Shown piece after piece: positions 32,460 to 43,492 of a stretch of DNA of 64,000 bases. The notes under the pieces were generated by a model. It had not been told where the DNA came from and did no database searches. It worked only from the letters and a program-made list of their open reading frames with translations. The position numbers were made by a program, and so were the translations under genes. The DNA comes from Stutzerimonas sp. S1 (GTDB taxonomy: Bacteria > Pseudomonadota > Gammaproteobacteria > Pseudomonadales > Pseudomonadaceae). The DNA lies in the NCBI RefSeq assembly GCF_025966695.1, contig NZ_JAOEIY010000001.1, positions 124,001 through 188,000 on the forward strand. Reading direction: 5' to 3'. The stretch's first letter is position 1. Every line of letters begins with the position of its first letter.

Positions 32460-34448
32460 ATGGCGGCACTAGGACTGCGCGGCAAGTCGTTACTGGCCAT
32501 GCTGCTGATCGCTCTGCTGGCCTTTGGGCTGGCCTGGCTGGTCGGCAGGGAAGCGCTGCAGGGCGTACAGAATCGCTACGGCGAAGCCTATGCACACAAC
32601 GTCGTGCAGCTCAATCGGGAGCGCCTGTTCGCCCCGATCAGCCGCGAGCTGGCGCTGGCGCAGCGCCTGGCCGAATCGCAGATCACCCGTGCCTGGCTGA
32701 GCGATGAAGGCGACGCCGACAAGCGCCGAGCGTTCTTCAGCGAGGCGGCCGGTTACCAGCGAGCCTTCAGCGACAGGCACTATTTCGCGGTCGGCGCGCA
32801 AAGCAACGGCTACTACTCCAATCAGCTCGGCGAGCCGCACTGTGAAGTCGCGCGCTATTACCTCGACCCGGCGGCCTCCCGTGATGAATGGTTCTTCCAG
32901 ACGCTGCAATCCAGCGCAGCCTACAAACTGAACATCGACCGTGCGGTGCTGAGTCAGCAGCTCAAGATCTGGTTCAACGTGGTAGTCCGCGATGCCGATA
33001 AACGGCCGCTCGGCATCGTCGGCTCGAGCATCGATCTCGCGACCTTTCTCGAAGCCTTCAGCGATACCCAGAAGGCCGGCGTCGAATCGATGGTATTGGA
33101 CGCCTACGGCTCGATTCTGGTGCATCCCAACCAGAATCTGGTGACGCTCAATGCCGACTCGCCGCAGGGACGCTCGCTGGCTACCAACCTGCTCGGACTG
33201 CTCGACGATATCTCCGCGGCCAAGACCCTGCGCCAGGTCATGGCCGCCAGCCGCGACGACCCCAGCAGTGTGCAAACCGTGAAACTGGCGCTCGATGGCG
33301 AGCCTCGCCTGCTCGCACTGACCTGGATCCCCGAACTGCAGTGGTTTGTCGCCAGCACCATTGATCTGGAAACCGCCCAGGTCATCGAAATCCGACCGCT
33401 GATTCCGGCCCTGAGCCTGTTTCTCGCGATGTTCGTCGTACTGATCGCCGGCGCCGCCTGGCTGGTGGAAAAGCGCGTGCTCAAACCGCTGCGCCAGCTA
33501 CGCAAGAGCGCCCAGGCGATGGCGGCCGGGCAGTACGATGTCCCGCTGCATGTCAGCCGTCAGGACGAGATCGGCGAGCTGAGCGCAGCCTTCGGTGCCA
33601 TGGCACAGAAGGTACGCAACCACACCGGCGAGCTGGAAAGCCATGTCCGCGAGCGCACCCGCGAGCTGGAACAGGCCAACCGCGAGATGGCCGCCGCACA
33701 CAAGAAGATCGACGATTCCATCGATTACGCCAGTCTGATCCAGCGCGCCATCCTGCCCAGCCGGCAACTGGTCAGCGCCATGGGCGAGCGCCACGCCGTG
33801 CTCTGGCGGCCACGCGACGTGGTCGGCGGCGACTTCTACGTCTACCGTGCCGGCGAGCACGGCTGTCTGTTCGGCGTGGTGGACTGTGCCGGCCATGGCG
33901 TTCCCGGCGCGCTGATGACCATGCTGGCGCACGCGGCACTCGACCAGGCCATCGCCGACGCCGGTCTGAGCGACCCGGCGGGCATCCTCGCGCGCAGCGA
34001 TCGTTTCGTGCGCAGCACCCTGTGCGACGAGACGGCGCAACTGGCGACCAACATGGACGTCGGCCTGGCCTACGTGGACTTCCAGCAACGCGAAGTCACC
34101 TTCGCCGGCGCCAAGATCGCCCTTTACTACTGCGACGGCGACACCGTGGAGGAGCTGCCCGCTGCACGCCGAGCCATCGGCGACAAACGCATCGGCGAGT
34201 ACCACAACGCCCGCCTGAAGCTGCGCCCGGGACGCACTTTCTACCTGACCACCGACGGCTTCCTCGACCAGGCCGGCGGCGAGCTCGGCTACGGTTTCGG
34301 CAACAGCCGCTTCGCCGAGATGATCCAGCGCCACGCGCGCCTGCCACTGGCCGAGCAAAGCGCCGCGTTCAGCGCAGCTTTGGCCGAATATCAGGGTAAT
34401 TATCCGCAACGCGACGATATTACGATGCTATGTTTCCGTTTCGATTGA
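32460..34448 (+). CDS. siaA: SiaA, membrane PP2C-type phosphatase with sensor domain
   Basis: Receptor of the SiaABCD pathway: dephosphorylates SiaC so that it can activate the diguanylate cyclase SiaD. The 662-aa protein has TM1 (about 10-28), a periplasmic dCache-like sensor (about 30-312), TM2 (313-336), HAMP (337-390), a coiled linker, and a SpoIIE/PP2C phosphatase domain (about 440-660) with metal-binding aspartates in RPRDVVGGDFY, DCAGHG, TTDGF and RDDIT. Length matches P. aeruginosa SiaA (663 aa). Start 32460 follows a GAAGGA site. First gene of siaABCD. Confidence 0.93.
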   Translation: MAALGLRGKSLLAMLLIALLAFGLAWLVGREALQGVQNRYGEAYAHNVVQLNRERLFAPISRELALAQRLAESQITRAWLSDEGDADKRRAFFSEAAGYQRAFSDRHYFAVGAQSNGYYSNQLGEPHCEVARYYLDPAASRDEWFFQTLQSSAAYKLNIDRAVLSQQLKIWFNVVVRDADKRPLGIVGSSIDLATFLEAFSDTQKAGVESMVLDAYGSILVHPNQNLVTLNADSPQGRSLATNLLGLLDDISAAKTLRQVMAASRDDPSSVQTVKLALDGEPRLLALTWIPELQWFVASTIDLETAQVIEIRPLIPALSLFLAMFVVLIAGAAWLVEKRVLKPLRQLRKSAQAMAAGQYDVPLHVSRQDEIGELSAAFGAMAQKVRNHTGELESHVRERTRELEQANREMAAAHKKIDDSIDYASLIQRAILPSRQLVSAMGERHAVLWRPRDVVGGDFYVYRAGEHGCLFGVVDCAGHGVPGALMTMLAHAALDQAIADAGLSDPAGILARSDRFVRSTLCDETAQLATNMDVGLAYVDFQQREVTFAGAKIALYYCDGDTVEELPAARRAIGDKRIGEYHNARLKLRPGRTFYLTTDGFLDQAGGELGYGFGNSRFAEMIQRHARLPLAEQSAAFSAALAEYQGNYPQRDDITMLCFRFD

Positions 34449-34472
34449 ATGCCGCTCTACCCGGAGATGTCG

Positions 34473-35015
34473 ATGGAGCCAGTTGACCTGTTTGCCATGC
34501 GCGAGAGTTACAACCGTCAGCAGATCATGCTCTGCTTCAACGGCCCGATCTCCCGCAGCCTGATCGAAGAAATCGGCAACGCCCTGCGCAACTACCTGAC
34601 TGCCGAGCACGCTCACCCATCTTCCGCGATGGACGTGTTCGCCGTGTATATCGAGATGACCCAGAACATCCGCCACTACGCCAAGGTGAAGCACTGGTCC
34701 GATCAGGAGGCCGGCGCTACCGTCGTCGTCGCGCGCGACGAGCAGGGCCGCTACGTGGTCTCCGCCGGCAATCTGATCGAGAGCGCCGATGGCGAGGTGC
34801 TGCTCGCCAGCATCAGCGAACTGGCCGACCTGGACAAAGCGCAGCTCAAGAGCCTGTACAAGGAACAGCTGCGCAAGCCGCGTGACGGACAACTGGTGTC
34901 CGGCGCCGGGCTGGGCCTGATCGATATCGCCCGCAAGTCCAGCGAGCCGCTCAGCGCCTCGCTCAAGCCTGTTTCCGACAGCCGCTCCTTCATCAGCCTG
35001 CGCGCCGTCATCTGA
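34473..35015 (+). CDS. siaB: SiaB, SiaC kinase (DUF6272 family)
   Basis: Kinase that phosphorylates SiaC and so shuts off c-di-GMP synthesis. The 180-aa product has a GHKL-like C-terminal half with SGAGLGLIDIARKS, and NIRHYAK in the N-terminal half where the N-box is expected. Three possible starts exist (34449, 34467, 34473); 34473 has a GGAG 6 nt upstream (34463-34466). The 34449 start directly follows the siaA stop. Second gene of the operon. Confidence 0.88.
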   Translation: MEPVDLFAMRESYNRQQIMLCFNGPISRSLIEEIGNALRNYLTAEHAHPSSAMDVFAVYIEMTQNIRHYAKVKHWSDQEAGATVVVARDEQGRYVVSAGNLIESADGEVLLASISELADLDKAQLKSLYKEQLRKPRDGQLVSGAGLGLIDIARKSSEPLSASLKPVSDSRSFISLRAVI

Positions 35016-35032
35016 ATCCGAGAACCATGCAC

Positions 35033-35410
35033 ATGAATGATTTTTCCATTCCCGGTAGCCAGTCTTCTCCGGCCATCCAGTCCGATTGGAACAACGGCGT
35101 CCTATCGATGCAGGGCGACTCCTACCCGGAAAACTCCTACGAGCTGTTCCACCAGGTCTTCGAGTGGATCGAGCGCTACCTCGCCGAGGCCGCGCGCCCG
35201 CTCAGCCTGGAACTGCGCCTGCTGTACCTCAACACCAGCAGCATCAAGGCCGTGATGGACATCTTCGACCTGCTCGAAGCCGCCTATCAGGAAGGCAAGC
35301 ATGTGGCCGTCAACTGGTATTACGACAAGCGCAACGAGCGAGTGGTCGAGCTGGCCGAAGAATTCAAGGAAGACTGCACCTTCCCCTTCATGATCGTCAG
35401 TCACGACTAG
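35033..35410 (+). CDS. siaC: SiaC, partner-switch regulator (DUF1987)
   Basis: A 125-aa anti-sigma-antagonist-like protein that binds and activates SiaD when unphosphorylated. The phosphosite in P. aeruginosa is Thr68; with the ATG at 35033 the threonine in LYLNTSSIKAVMDIF falls exactly at 68, which supports this start over the ATG at 35027. DUF1987 hallmarks PENSYELF and VNWYYDKRNE are present. It is 17 nt after siaB. Confidence 0.93.
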   Translation: MNDFSIPGSQSSPAIQSDWNNGVLSMQGDSYPENSYELFHQVFEWIERYLAEAARPLSLELRLLYLNTSSIKAVMDIFDLLEAAYQEGKHVAVNWYYDKRNERVVELAEEFKEDCTFPFMIVSHD

Positions 35411-35421
35411 CAGGTTCGCCC

Positions 35422-36207
35422 ATGCGTGGACACAAGCCGCTCGAGCAAAAGGTCACCGAACTGCTGGATGATCCACAGTACCTCGGCCATCCCTTGCAGG
35501 ATGCCCTCGGCCAACTGTGGAAGACCCACCGCGAGCTGCTCACGCGGATGGAGCGGATCACCCGCGTATCCGACGGCTACCAGAGCATCGTCCGCGACCG
35601 CGAACTGAGCCTCGCCGCGCGCTTCGACAAACAGCTGCGGCAGCTGGAAAAGGTGGCGCGCATCTCCGATCGCTACCAGATGATGATGCGCGACCTGAAC
35701 ATCGCACTGCGCGAGGCCTCCACGCACGACCCGCTGACCGGTATCGCCAACCGCGCGCTGCTCACCGAGCGCCTGCGCGAGGAGAGCGAACGTGCCAAGC
35801 GCTACGATCGGCCGCTGTGCATCGTCATGCTCGATATCGATCGCTTCAAGACCATCAACGACGAATACGGCCACGAGGTCGGCGACCGCGTTCTGCTCGA
35901 GGTCGTCCGGGTGATGGAGGCCGAGATCCGCGAGCAGGACCTGTGCGGTCGCTGGGGCGGCGAGGAGTTTCTGATTCTCATGCCAGAGACCACCGCCGCG
36001 GATGCCCAGGCGGTCATGCAGCGCCTGCGCAGCAACATCGCCACGCTGGCCGTGCGCATCAACAACGACCTGCTATCGGTGACCGTAAGCCTGGGCGTCG
36101 CCGAGCTGCGTCCCGACGAGAACTACTCCAGCACCATCAACCGCGCGGATGTCGCCCTGCTGCGTGCCAAGCGCTGCGGTCGCAATCGCTGCGAGTTGGC
36201 CGACTGA
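35422..36207 (+). CDS. siaD: SiaD, GGDEF diguanylate cyclase
   Basis: Makes c-di-GMP to drive aggregation and biofilm formation. The 261-aa protein has an N-terminal coiled-coil-like helix (about 1-95) through which SiaC is known to activate, and a GGDEF domain starting DPLTGIANRALL. The active-site motif is GGEEF and an inhibitory RxxD (REQD) lies five residues before it, so feedback inhibition is expected. Start 35422 is 11 nt after the siaC stop. Last gene of siaABCD. Confidence 0.93.
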   Translation: MRGHKPLEQKVTELLDDPQYLGHPLQDALGQLWKTHRELLTRMERITRVSDGYQSIVRDRELSLAARFDKQLRQLEKVARISDRYQMMMRDLNIALREASTHDPLTGIANRALLTERLREESERAKRYDRPLCIVMLDIDRFKTINDEYGHEVGDRVLLEVVRVMEAEIREQDLCGRWGGEEFLILMPETTAADAQAVMQRLRSNIATLAVRINNDLLSVTVSLGVAELRPDENYSSTINRADVALLRAKRCGRNRCELAD

Positions 36208-36468
36208 TGCCGCCCATCGGATCACGACCTGACGCGCACAAAAATGATGCGGCCAGTGCGACATTTCCGCGCAACACAAACGCCACGCCTGCCCTCTCGC
36301 CCCAGCAAGAAAGCGCCCGCAATAGCGCCACCAGTGCGCTGTCGGAAAAGCCGAAACGAGCGCAGCGCATGGCTACTCATGCACCGATGATGCGCATACA
36401 CGACCTATTTCGCACTTCCGTGGTGCGAAGCAGGTTTGCTAAAGTCGCCCGCCAAAAAATTTTCATGA

Positions 36469-37839
<1,371 letters not shown>

Positions 37840-37869
37840 CAGCTACCGCAAGCCTCAGACTGCGACAAG

Positions 37870-37904
37870 AAAAGCCCCCGCCGGATCGTCCGGCGGGGGC
37901 TTTT
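37870..37904 (+). terminator. Terminator after gdhA
   Basis: A perfect 16-bp stem starting AAAAGCCCCCGCC with a 3-nt TCG loop and ending in TTTT, 30 nt after the gdhA stop. One of the strongest hairpins in the window; it could act on both strands. Confidence 0.93.
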
Positions 37905-37929
37905 CGTTTGGAGTCATCGGACTCGTTTC

Positions 37930-38018
37930 GTAGGGTGGAAAACTCGCAAAGCGATTTTCCACGCGGCATATGCGCGGGAAGGGTGTTGCGCGTGGATGGC
38001 TTCGGCCATCCACCCTAC
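37930..38018. repeat. GTAG-headed REP pair (copy A)
   Basis: Two palindromic units with GTAG heads pointing outward. Left unit 37930-37963 begins GTAGGGTGGAAAA and folds back on TTTTCCAC. Right unit 37989-38018 is the inverse, ending CATCCACCCTAC. The core GTAGGGTGGA is shared with the copies at 47789-47861 and 50494-50580. This layout fits bacterial REP/BIME elements mobilised by RAYT (Y1) transposases. It lies between the convergent gdhA and fpr genes. Confidence 0.8.
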
Positions 38019-38071
38019 GCATTACCAAGTCGCAGGTCTTTTCCACCCCCTGCGGCCGGGCCGCACTCCGC

Positions 38072-38848
38072 TTACCAGTAATTCTCCACCGCCACCTGTC
38101 CCGGCTTGCGCGTCAGGGCGAGGTTGAGGTCGCGTGCCTTCAGCACCTCACGGGTATCCTCGATCATCTGCGGATTGCCGCAGAGCATGATCCGCGAGTG
38201 CTCGGGCGTCAGTTGCAGATCGGCGGCACGCTCCAGTTCGCCGTTCTCGATCAGCGTGGTGATGCGCCCATGCAGCGCGCCCGGAACCTGCTCGCGCGTG
38301 ACCACCGGCAGGTACAACAGTTTCGAACCCAGGCCTTCCAGGTAAACGCGCTGTGGCAGTTCGGCGATCAGCTGCTGGTAGGCCAGCTCCCGCGCCTCGC
38401 GCACGCTGTAGACCAGAATGATGCGCTCGAAGCGCTGCCAGGCCGCGAAGTCCTGCAGGATCGACAGGAACGGCGCGATCCCGGTGCCGGTAGCCAGCAG
38501 CCAGAGATCACGTCCGTCGGGGAAACGATCCAGGGTCAGGAAGCCGAAGGCCTGCTTGTCCACCAGCAGCTCGTCGCCGACCTTGAGCCGGCTCAGCTCG
38601 CTGGTGAATTCGCCGTCCGGAACGACGATGGAAAAAAAATCGAGAAACTCATCGTGCGGCGCCGAGACCATCGAATAGGCGCGCCAGACGATGCAGCCAC
38701 TGGGCTTGCGCACGCCTAGCCGGGCGAACTGCCCGGCCGTGAAACGAAAGCCGGGATCGCGACTGGTGCGCAGGGTGAACAGACTGGGCGTCAGCGTCTG
38801 CACCTCGAGCAGGCGCTGGCGGGTGAACTTCTCTTCGCTGACGGTCAT
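38072..38848 (-). CDS. fpr: Ferredoxin/flavodoxin-NADP reductase
   Basis: A 258-aa FAD enzyme that moves electrons between NADPH and ferredoxin or flavodoxin. FAD-binding block RAYSMVSAPHDE (the RxYS(M/L) motif), NADP-binding GTGIAPFLSIL, and a terminal tryptophan (VAVENYW) consistent with the subclass of bacterial FNRs with an aromatic end. The open frame runs to 39388 but MTVSEEKFTRQ at 38848 is the family start. Divergent from rlmG. Which of the pseudomonad paralogues (FprA or FprB) it is cannot be settled here. Confidence 0.9.
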   Translation of the reverse strand: MTVSEEKFTRQRLLEVQTLTPSLFTLRTSRDPGFRFTAGQFARLGVRKPSGCIVWRAYSMVSAPHDEFLDFFSIVVPDGEFTSELSRLKVGDELLVDKQAFGFLTLDRFPDGRDLWLLATGTGIAPFLSILQDFAAWQRFERIILVYSVREARELAYQQLIAELPQRVYLEGLGSKLLYLPVVTREQVPGALHGRITTLIENGELERAADLQLTPEHSRIMLCGNPQMIEDTREVLKARDLNLALTRKPGQVAVENYW

Positions 38849-38944
38849 ACTTCGCTCCCTCCGAGCATCTGCCGGACCTGCCGCTCGCAGCGCCCGTGAA
38901 TTGTTGATACTCCTTTCCGACGCAGATAAACACCGCCAGTTCTC

Positions 38945-40072
38945 ATGCCTATTCTCGACACTCCGTACGCCAGCCTTGACCTGATCCGCCAGCCGGAGCA
39001 GCCCAACGAGCCATTGCAGGCCTTCGACGCCGCCGACGAATACCTGCTCGCCACGCTGCATGAACAGGGTTTGCCGGCCGCCGCGCGGGTGCTGATTCTC
39101 AACGACAGCTTCGGCGCCCTGGCTTGCGCGCTGGCCGCGCATGTCGAGGTGACCAGCAGCGGCGACTCGCACCTGGCCTATCTGGCGCTGCAGAAGAACC
39201 TGGCGCGCAACGACCTGCCGGCCGGACGCGTGCGTTTCGTTCCGGCCAGCGAGACCGCCCAGGGCCCGTTCGACCGGGTGCTGATTCGCGTACCGAAAAC
39301 CCTCGCCCTGCTGGAAGAACAGCTGATCCGTCTGCACGACCAGTTGGCGCCCGGCGCGCAGGTGATCGCCGCGGCGATGATCAAGCACCTGCCGCGTGCC
39401 GCCGGCGATCTGCTGGAACAGTACATCGGCCCGGTGCAGGCTTCGCTGGCGGTGAAGAAGGCACGCCTGCTCAGCGCAACGCCGAGCGAGAAACCGACGC
39501 CGCAGTCGCCCTACCCGACCCGCTATCAGCTAGATCAGCCAAAACTCGAACTGCTCAACCACGCCAACCTGTTCTGTCGCGAAGGCCTCGATATCGGCAC
39601 GCGCGCCTTCCTGCCGCATCTGCCCAAGGCGCTCGGCGCGCTGCGCGTCGCCGATCTGGGCTGCGGCAACGGCGTGCTCGGCATCGTCTACGCGCTGGGC
39701 AACCCGCAGGCGGAACTGACGTTGGTGGACGAGAGCTACATGGCGGTGCAGTCGGCGCGGGAAAACTGGCAGGCGATCCATGGTCAGCGTCCGGTCGAGA
39801 TTCGCGCCGGCGATGGCCTGGCCGAGCAACCGCCGGCCTCGCTGGACCTGGTGCTGTGCAATCCACCGTTCCACCAGCAGCAGGTGGTCGGCGACTTCCT
39901 CGCCTGGCGCATGTTCACCCAGGCCAAGACGGCGCTGGCCAAGGGCGGCGAGCTGTGGATCGTCGGCAATCGCCATCTCGGCTATCACCTCAAGCTCAAG
40001 CGCCTGTTCGGCAACGCCGAGCAGGTCGCGGCCACGCCGAAGTTCGTGATTCTCAAGGCAACCCGCACCTAG
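38945..40072 (+). CDS. rlmG: 23S rRNA m2G1835 methyltransferase RlmG
   Basis: Methylates G1835 of 23S rRNA using SAM. The 375-aa protein has two tandem methyltransferase-like domains; the C-terminal, active one has ADLGCGNGVLGI (SAM motif I), and the NPPFHQ catalytic motif (N-P-P-F). The N-terminal domain is degenerate, as in the family. Synteny beside a ferredoxin reductase matches P. aeruginosa PA4615-PA4617. Confidence 0.93.
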   Translation: MPILDTPYASLDLIRQPEQPNEPLQAFDAADEYLLATLHEQGLPAAARVLILNDSFGALACALAAHVEVTSSGDSHLAYLALQKNLARNDLPAGRVRFVPASETAQGPFDRVLIRVPKTLALLEEQLIRLHDQLAPGAQVIAAAMIKHLPRAAGDLLEQYIGPVQASLAVKKARLLSATPSEKPTPQSPYPTRYQLDQPKLELLNHANLFCREGLDIGTRAFLPHLPKALGALRVADLGCGNGVLGIVYALGNPQAELTLVDESYMAVQSARENWQAIHGQRPVEIRAGDGLAEQPPASLDLVLCNPPFHQQQVVGDFLAWRMFTQAKTALAKGGELWIVGNRHLGYHLKLKRLFGNAEQVAATPKFVILKATRT

Positions 40073-40307
40073 TCGCGCTGCCACTGGGTCGCGGTACCTT
40101 CCAGAGGCGTCTGGTGTTGCCAGATAGCTCGCACATAAAGAACGGGGCAGCAAAGCCATGAACTTTCAGGCAGCCCGGATTCCGGTTCCGGAGCTCCGCT
40201 GGAGTCAGGAAAGGCTGGTCGCGTAGCGGTCAGCCCGGACGCCAAGGGGGCCTTCATCCGGCACTCCAAGCCAGCCATCTCAAAGCCCTCACTACACAGG
40301 CACCAGG

Positions 40308-42509
40308 TCAAAGCACCTTATCCAAGGTAATCGGCAGATCCCTCACCCGCCTGCCTGTCGCGTTGTAGATCGCATTGGCCACCGCCGCCGCCACCCCGAC
40401 GATGCCGATCTCACCCACGCCCTTGGACCCCAGCTCATTGACCACTTGGTCATGCTCCTCGACGAAGATCACTTCGATCTCGGGAATGTCGGCGTTCACC
40501 GGAATGTGGTACTCGGCGAGGTTGTGGTTCATGTAGCGGCCCAGCCGATGGTCGATCAGCGTCTCCTCCTGCAGCGCCTGGCCGATGCCCCACACCACGC
40601 CGCCGACGATCTGGTTGCCGGCGGTCTTTGGATTGACGATGCGCCCCGCCGCCACCGCGCTGACCACCCGGCTGACCCTGATCGTGCCGAGATCCTCGTC
40701 AACCCGCACCTCGACGAACACCGCCGAGTGCGTGGCGGTGGCCCAGGCGTCGCGCTTCTCATCCGGCTTGACGCTGGCTTCGGCGTCCAGCGCCCCGCTG
40801 ACCTGGACGATGTCGCGCAGCGCCACGGCATGCTCGCCGGATTTCAGCCGCAGCTGGCCATCGACGAACTCCACCGTCTCCAGGCTCGCCCCGGTAAAGG
40901 GCGAAGCCGGCGACTGCTGCGCGGCATCCAACAGCTTCTGCCGCAGGCCTTCGCAGGCTCGCTGTACCGCACTGCCCACCGATGACACGGTGGCCGAGCC
41001 ACCTTCCAGCGGCGCCTGCGGCAGGCTGGAATCGCCGAGACGGAATTCCACCTCGCTCATCGGCAGGCCCATCGCATCGGCGGCGATCTGGGTCATCGCA
41101 GTGTAGGTGCCGGTGCCGATGTCGGCGGTGGCGCTGCTCACCAGCAGCCTGCCGTCGGCGTCGAGGCAGGCGCGAGCGGAGGCGGGCATCTGCATCGCTT
41201 CCCAGACGCCAGTGGCCATGCCCATGCCGACCAGCTGATGGCCGTCGCGCAGGCTGCGTGGCTGCGCCGGGCGCCGCGACCAACCGAAGCGCTCGGCACC
41301 CTGCTGATAGCAGGCACGCAGCTCCTTGCTGGAATAGCGCTTGCCCTCGTTACCGTTGGTCTCGGTGTAATTGCGCAAGCGCAGCTCCAGCGGATCGATA
41401 CCGACTTCATAAGCCAGCTCGTCCATCGCGCACTCCAGCGCATAGACGCCAATGGTCGCCCCCGGGGCGCGCATGTCCAGCGGGGTGTAGACGTCCAGCG
41501 GCGCCAGGCGATAGCCGAGGCGCACGTTGTCGCAGGCATAGAGCATCCCCGACCACTCCACCTCGTGCTCGGTGAAGTCCTCGAAGCGCGAGGTCTGGCC
41601 GATGGCCCTGTGCTCGATGGCCTGCAACCGCCCCTCGCCATCGGCGGCGAGCTTGAGCTGCTGGATGCTGCGCGGGCGGTAGCCGAAGGTGAACATCTGC
41701 TGGCGGGTCAGCTCGACGCGCACCGCGGCCTTGAGCTTGAGTGCAGCCATCACTGCCAGCGGCAGCTGGTACTGCGGGCGCAGGCCGGAGCCGAAGGCGC
41801 CGCCGACGAAGGGCGACAGCACGCGAATCCTGCCCTGCATGCCGAACACCTGCTCCAGGTAGCGCTGGCAGTTCTGCACGCCCTGGGTCTTGTCGTGGAC
41901 GAGCAGCTCGCCGCCCGGCTGGTACTGGACGATGGAGGCATGCGGCTCCATCGGGTTGTGATGCTCGACCGGGGTGCTGTACTCGCAGTCGACCCGATAC
42001 GCCGCGGCCGCGAATCCCGCATCGAAATCACCGCGCGGCTCGGGCAGCTCGGCCGGCGCTTCATGAGCCTGCTCGCGCACGGCCTGCAGATCGGTCTGAT
42101 GCGCTTCGACTTCGTAGTCGATGCGCACCAGACTGGCCGCGTGGCGCGCCAGCGCCTGGGTCTCGGCCACCACCAGCGCCAGCGGCTGGCCGCTGTAGAG
42201 CACGCGGTCGTTGAACAGCGGGCGGAACGGCGAGCCGTCGGCGGCATCATCGTCCTCATAGGGCTCGTCGTAGCTGGCCACCGGCGGGCGGTTCTGATGA
42301 GTCAGCACCAGGCGTACACCGGGCAGCGCCTCGGCCGCAGCGGAATCGATACGAACGACCCGGCCGCGGGCGATGCTGCTCGACACCACGGCGCCGTAGA
42401 GCAGCCCCGGCACCTCGGCTTCGGCGGCGTAGCAGGCTTTGCCGGTGACCTTGAGCGGGCCGTCGACGCGGTCCAGCGACTTGCCGAGTGGAGAGTTGGC
42501 GCTGTTCAT
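40308..42509 (-). CDS. Molybdopterin-binding subunit of a xanthine-oxidase-family aldehyde oxidoreductase (PaoC-like)
   Basis: Large catalytic subunit of a molybdenum hydroxylase of the PaoABC class. The 733-aa protein binds molybdenum-MCD cofactor; conserved blocks are GGAFGSGLRPQ, RAPGATIGVYALE, and GSKGVGEIGIVG, in which E700 is the catalytic base (PaoC uses a Glu at the equivalent place). The start MNSANSPLGKSLDRVDGPLKVTG at 42509 overlaps the preceding subunit by 4 nt. Substrate is likely aromatic or aliphatic aldehydes, by family only. Confidence 0.9.
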   Translation of the reverse strand: MNSANSPLGKSLDRVDGPLKVTGKACYAAEAEVPGLLYGAVVSSSIARGRVVRIDSAAAEALPGVRLVLTHQNRPPVASYDEPYEDDDAADGSPFRPLFNDRVLYSGQPLALVVAETQALARHAASLVRIDYEVEAHQTDLQAVREQAHEAPAELPEPRGDFDAGFAAAAYRVDCEYSTPVEHHNPMEPHASIVQYQPGGELLVHDKTQGVQNCQRYLEQVFGMQGRIRVLSPFVGGAFGSGLRPQYQLPLAVMAALKLKAAVRVELTRQQMFTFGYRPRSIQQLKLAADGEGRLQAIEHRAIGQTSRFEDFTEHEVEWSGMLYACDNVRLGYRLAPLDVYTPLDMRAPGATIGVYALECAMDELAYEVGIDPLELRLRNYTETNGNEGKRYSSKELRACYQQGAERFGWSRRPAQPRSLRDGHQLVGMGMATGVWEAMQMPASARACLDADGRLLVSSATADIGTGTYTAMTQIAADAMGLPMSEVEFRLGDSSLPQAPLEGGSATVSSVGSAVQRACEGLRQKLLDAAQQSPASPFTGASLETVEFVDGQLRLKSGEHAVALRDIVQVSGALDAEASVKPDEKRDAWATATHSAVFVEVRVDEDLGTIRVSRVVSAVAAGRIVNPKTAGNQIVGGVVWGIGQALQEETLIDHRLGRYMNHNLAEYHIPVNADIPEIEVIFVEEHDQVVNELGSKGVGEIGIVGVAAAVANAIYNATGRRVRDLPITLDKVL

Positions 42510-43492
42510 CGGACGGCTCCTCCGGCGGCTTCGGTCAGTGCACGCACGATGGCGCGCCGAGCCAGGTCGACTTTGAAGGCGTTGTCCGCCAGCGGCTGTG
42601 CGCCTTGCAGCAAGCGTTCGGCCGCGGCGGCGAAACATTCGGCCTCGGCACGCTTGCCGCTGAGCAGTTCTTCGGCCTCTTCCAGGCGCCAAGGTTTGTG
42701 CGCCACACCGCCGAGCGCGATACGCCCACGGCGGATGACGTCGCCATCCATCTCCAGCGCCGCCGCGACCGATACCAGGGCGAAGGCGTAGGAGGCGCGG
42801 TCAAGCAGCTTGAGGTAGGCGCAGTGACTGGCAAACCCTTCCACCGGCAGCTCGATGGCGGTGATCAGTTCGCCTTCGGTCAGCACGTTATCCCGCTCCG
42901 GATGCTCGCCGGGCAGGCCGTGGAAGTCCTCGAAGGCGATGCGCCGCTCGCCCTGCGGGCCACACACATGCACCTGCGCCTCGAGCACCGCCAGCGCCAC
43001 GCACATGTCCGACGGGTGCACGGCAACGCAGGTCTCGCTGGCGCCAAGAATCGCGTGGATGCGATTGCGCCCCTCCCGCGCACTGCAGCCCGAGCCGGGC
43101 TCGCGCTTGTTGCAGGGCGTGGCGGTGTCGTAGAAGTAGTAGCAGCGGGTGCCCTGCAGCAGATTGCCGCCGGTGCTGGCCATATTGCGCAGCTGCGGCG
43201 AGGCGCCGGCGAGGATTGCCTTGGCCAGCAGCGGGTAGCGCAGGGTGATCTGCGGATGCCAGGCCAGCTCGGCATTACTCACCAGCGCACCGATCATCAA
43301 TCCACCTTCGCGGGTGTCCTCGATGTCGCGCAACGGCAGCCGATTGATGTCGATCAGCTGCGTCGGGCGCAGGACGTTCTCCTTCATCAGATCGAGCAGG
43401 TTGGTGCCACCGGCGATGTAGCGGCTGCCCGGTCCATGCAACGCGATGGCCTGCTCGATGCGCTCCGGGCGCTGATAGCTGAACGGCGTCAT
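42506..43492 (-). CDS. FAD-binding subunit of the PaoABC-like enzyme (PaoB-like)
   Basis: A 328-aa medium subunit passing electrons to FAD. The N-terminus carries the FAD motif YIAGGTNLLDLM and NMASTGGNLLQG. Between the FAD lobes the sequence TRCYYFYDTATPC and CNKREPGSGC gives closely spaced cysteines, like the extra [4Fe-4S] loop of E. coli PaoB. Overlaps both neighbours by 4 nt (ATGA-type junctions), typical of an obligate complex. Confidence 0.9.
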   Translation of the reverse strand: MTPFSYQRPERIEQAIALHGPGSRYIAGGTNLLDLMKENVLRPTQLIDINRLPLRDIEDTREGGLMIGALVSNAELAWHPQITLRYPLLAKAILAGASPQLRNMASTGGNLLQGTRCYYFYDTATPCNKREPGSGCSAREGRNRIHAILGASETCVAVHPSDMCVALAVLEAQVHVCGPQGERRIAFEDFHGLPGEHPERDNVLTEGELITAIELPVEGFASHCAYLKLLDRASYAFALVSVAAALEMDGDVIRRGRIALGGVAHKPWRLEEAEELLSGKRAEAECFAAAAERLLQGAQPLADNAFKVDLARRAIVRALTEAAGGAVR

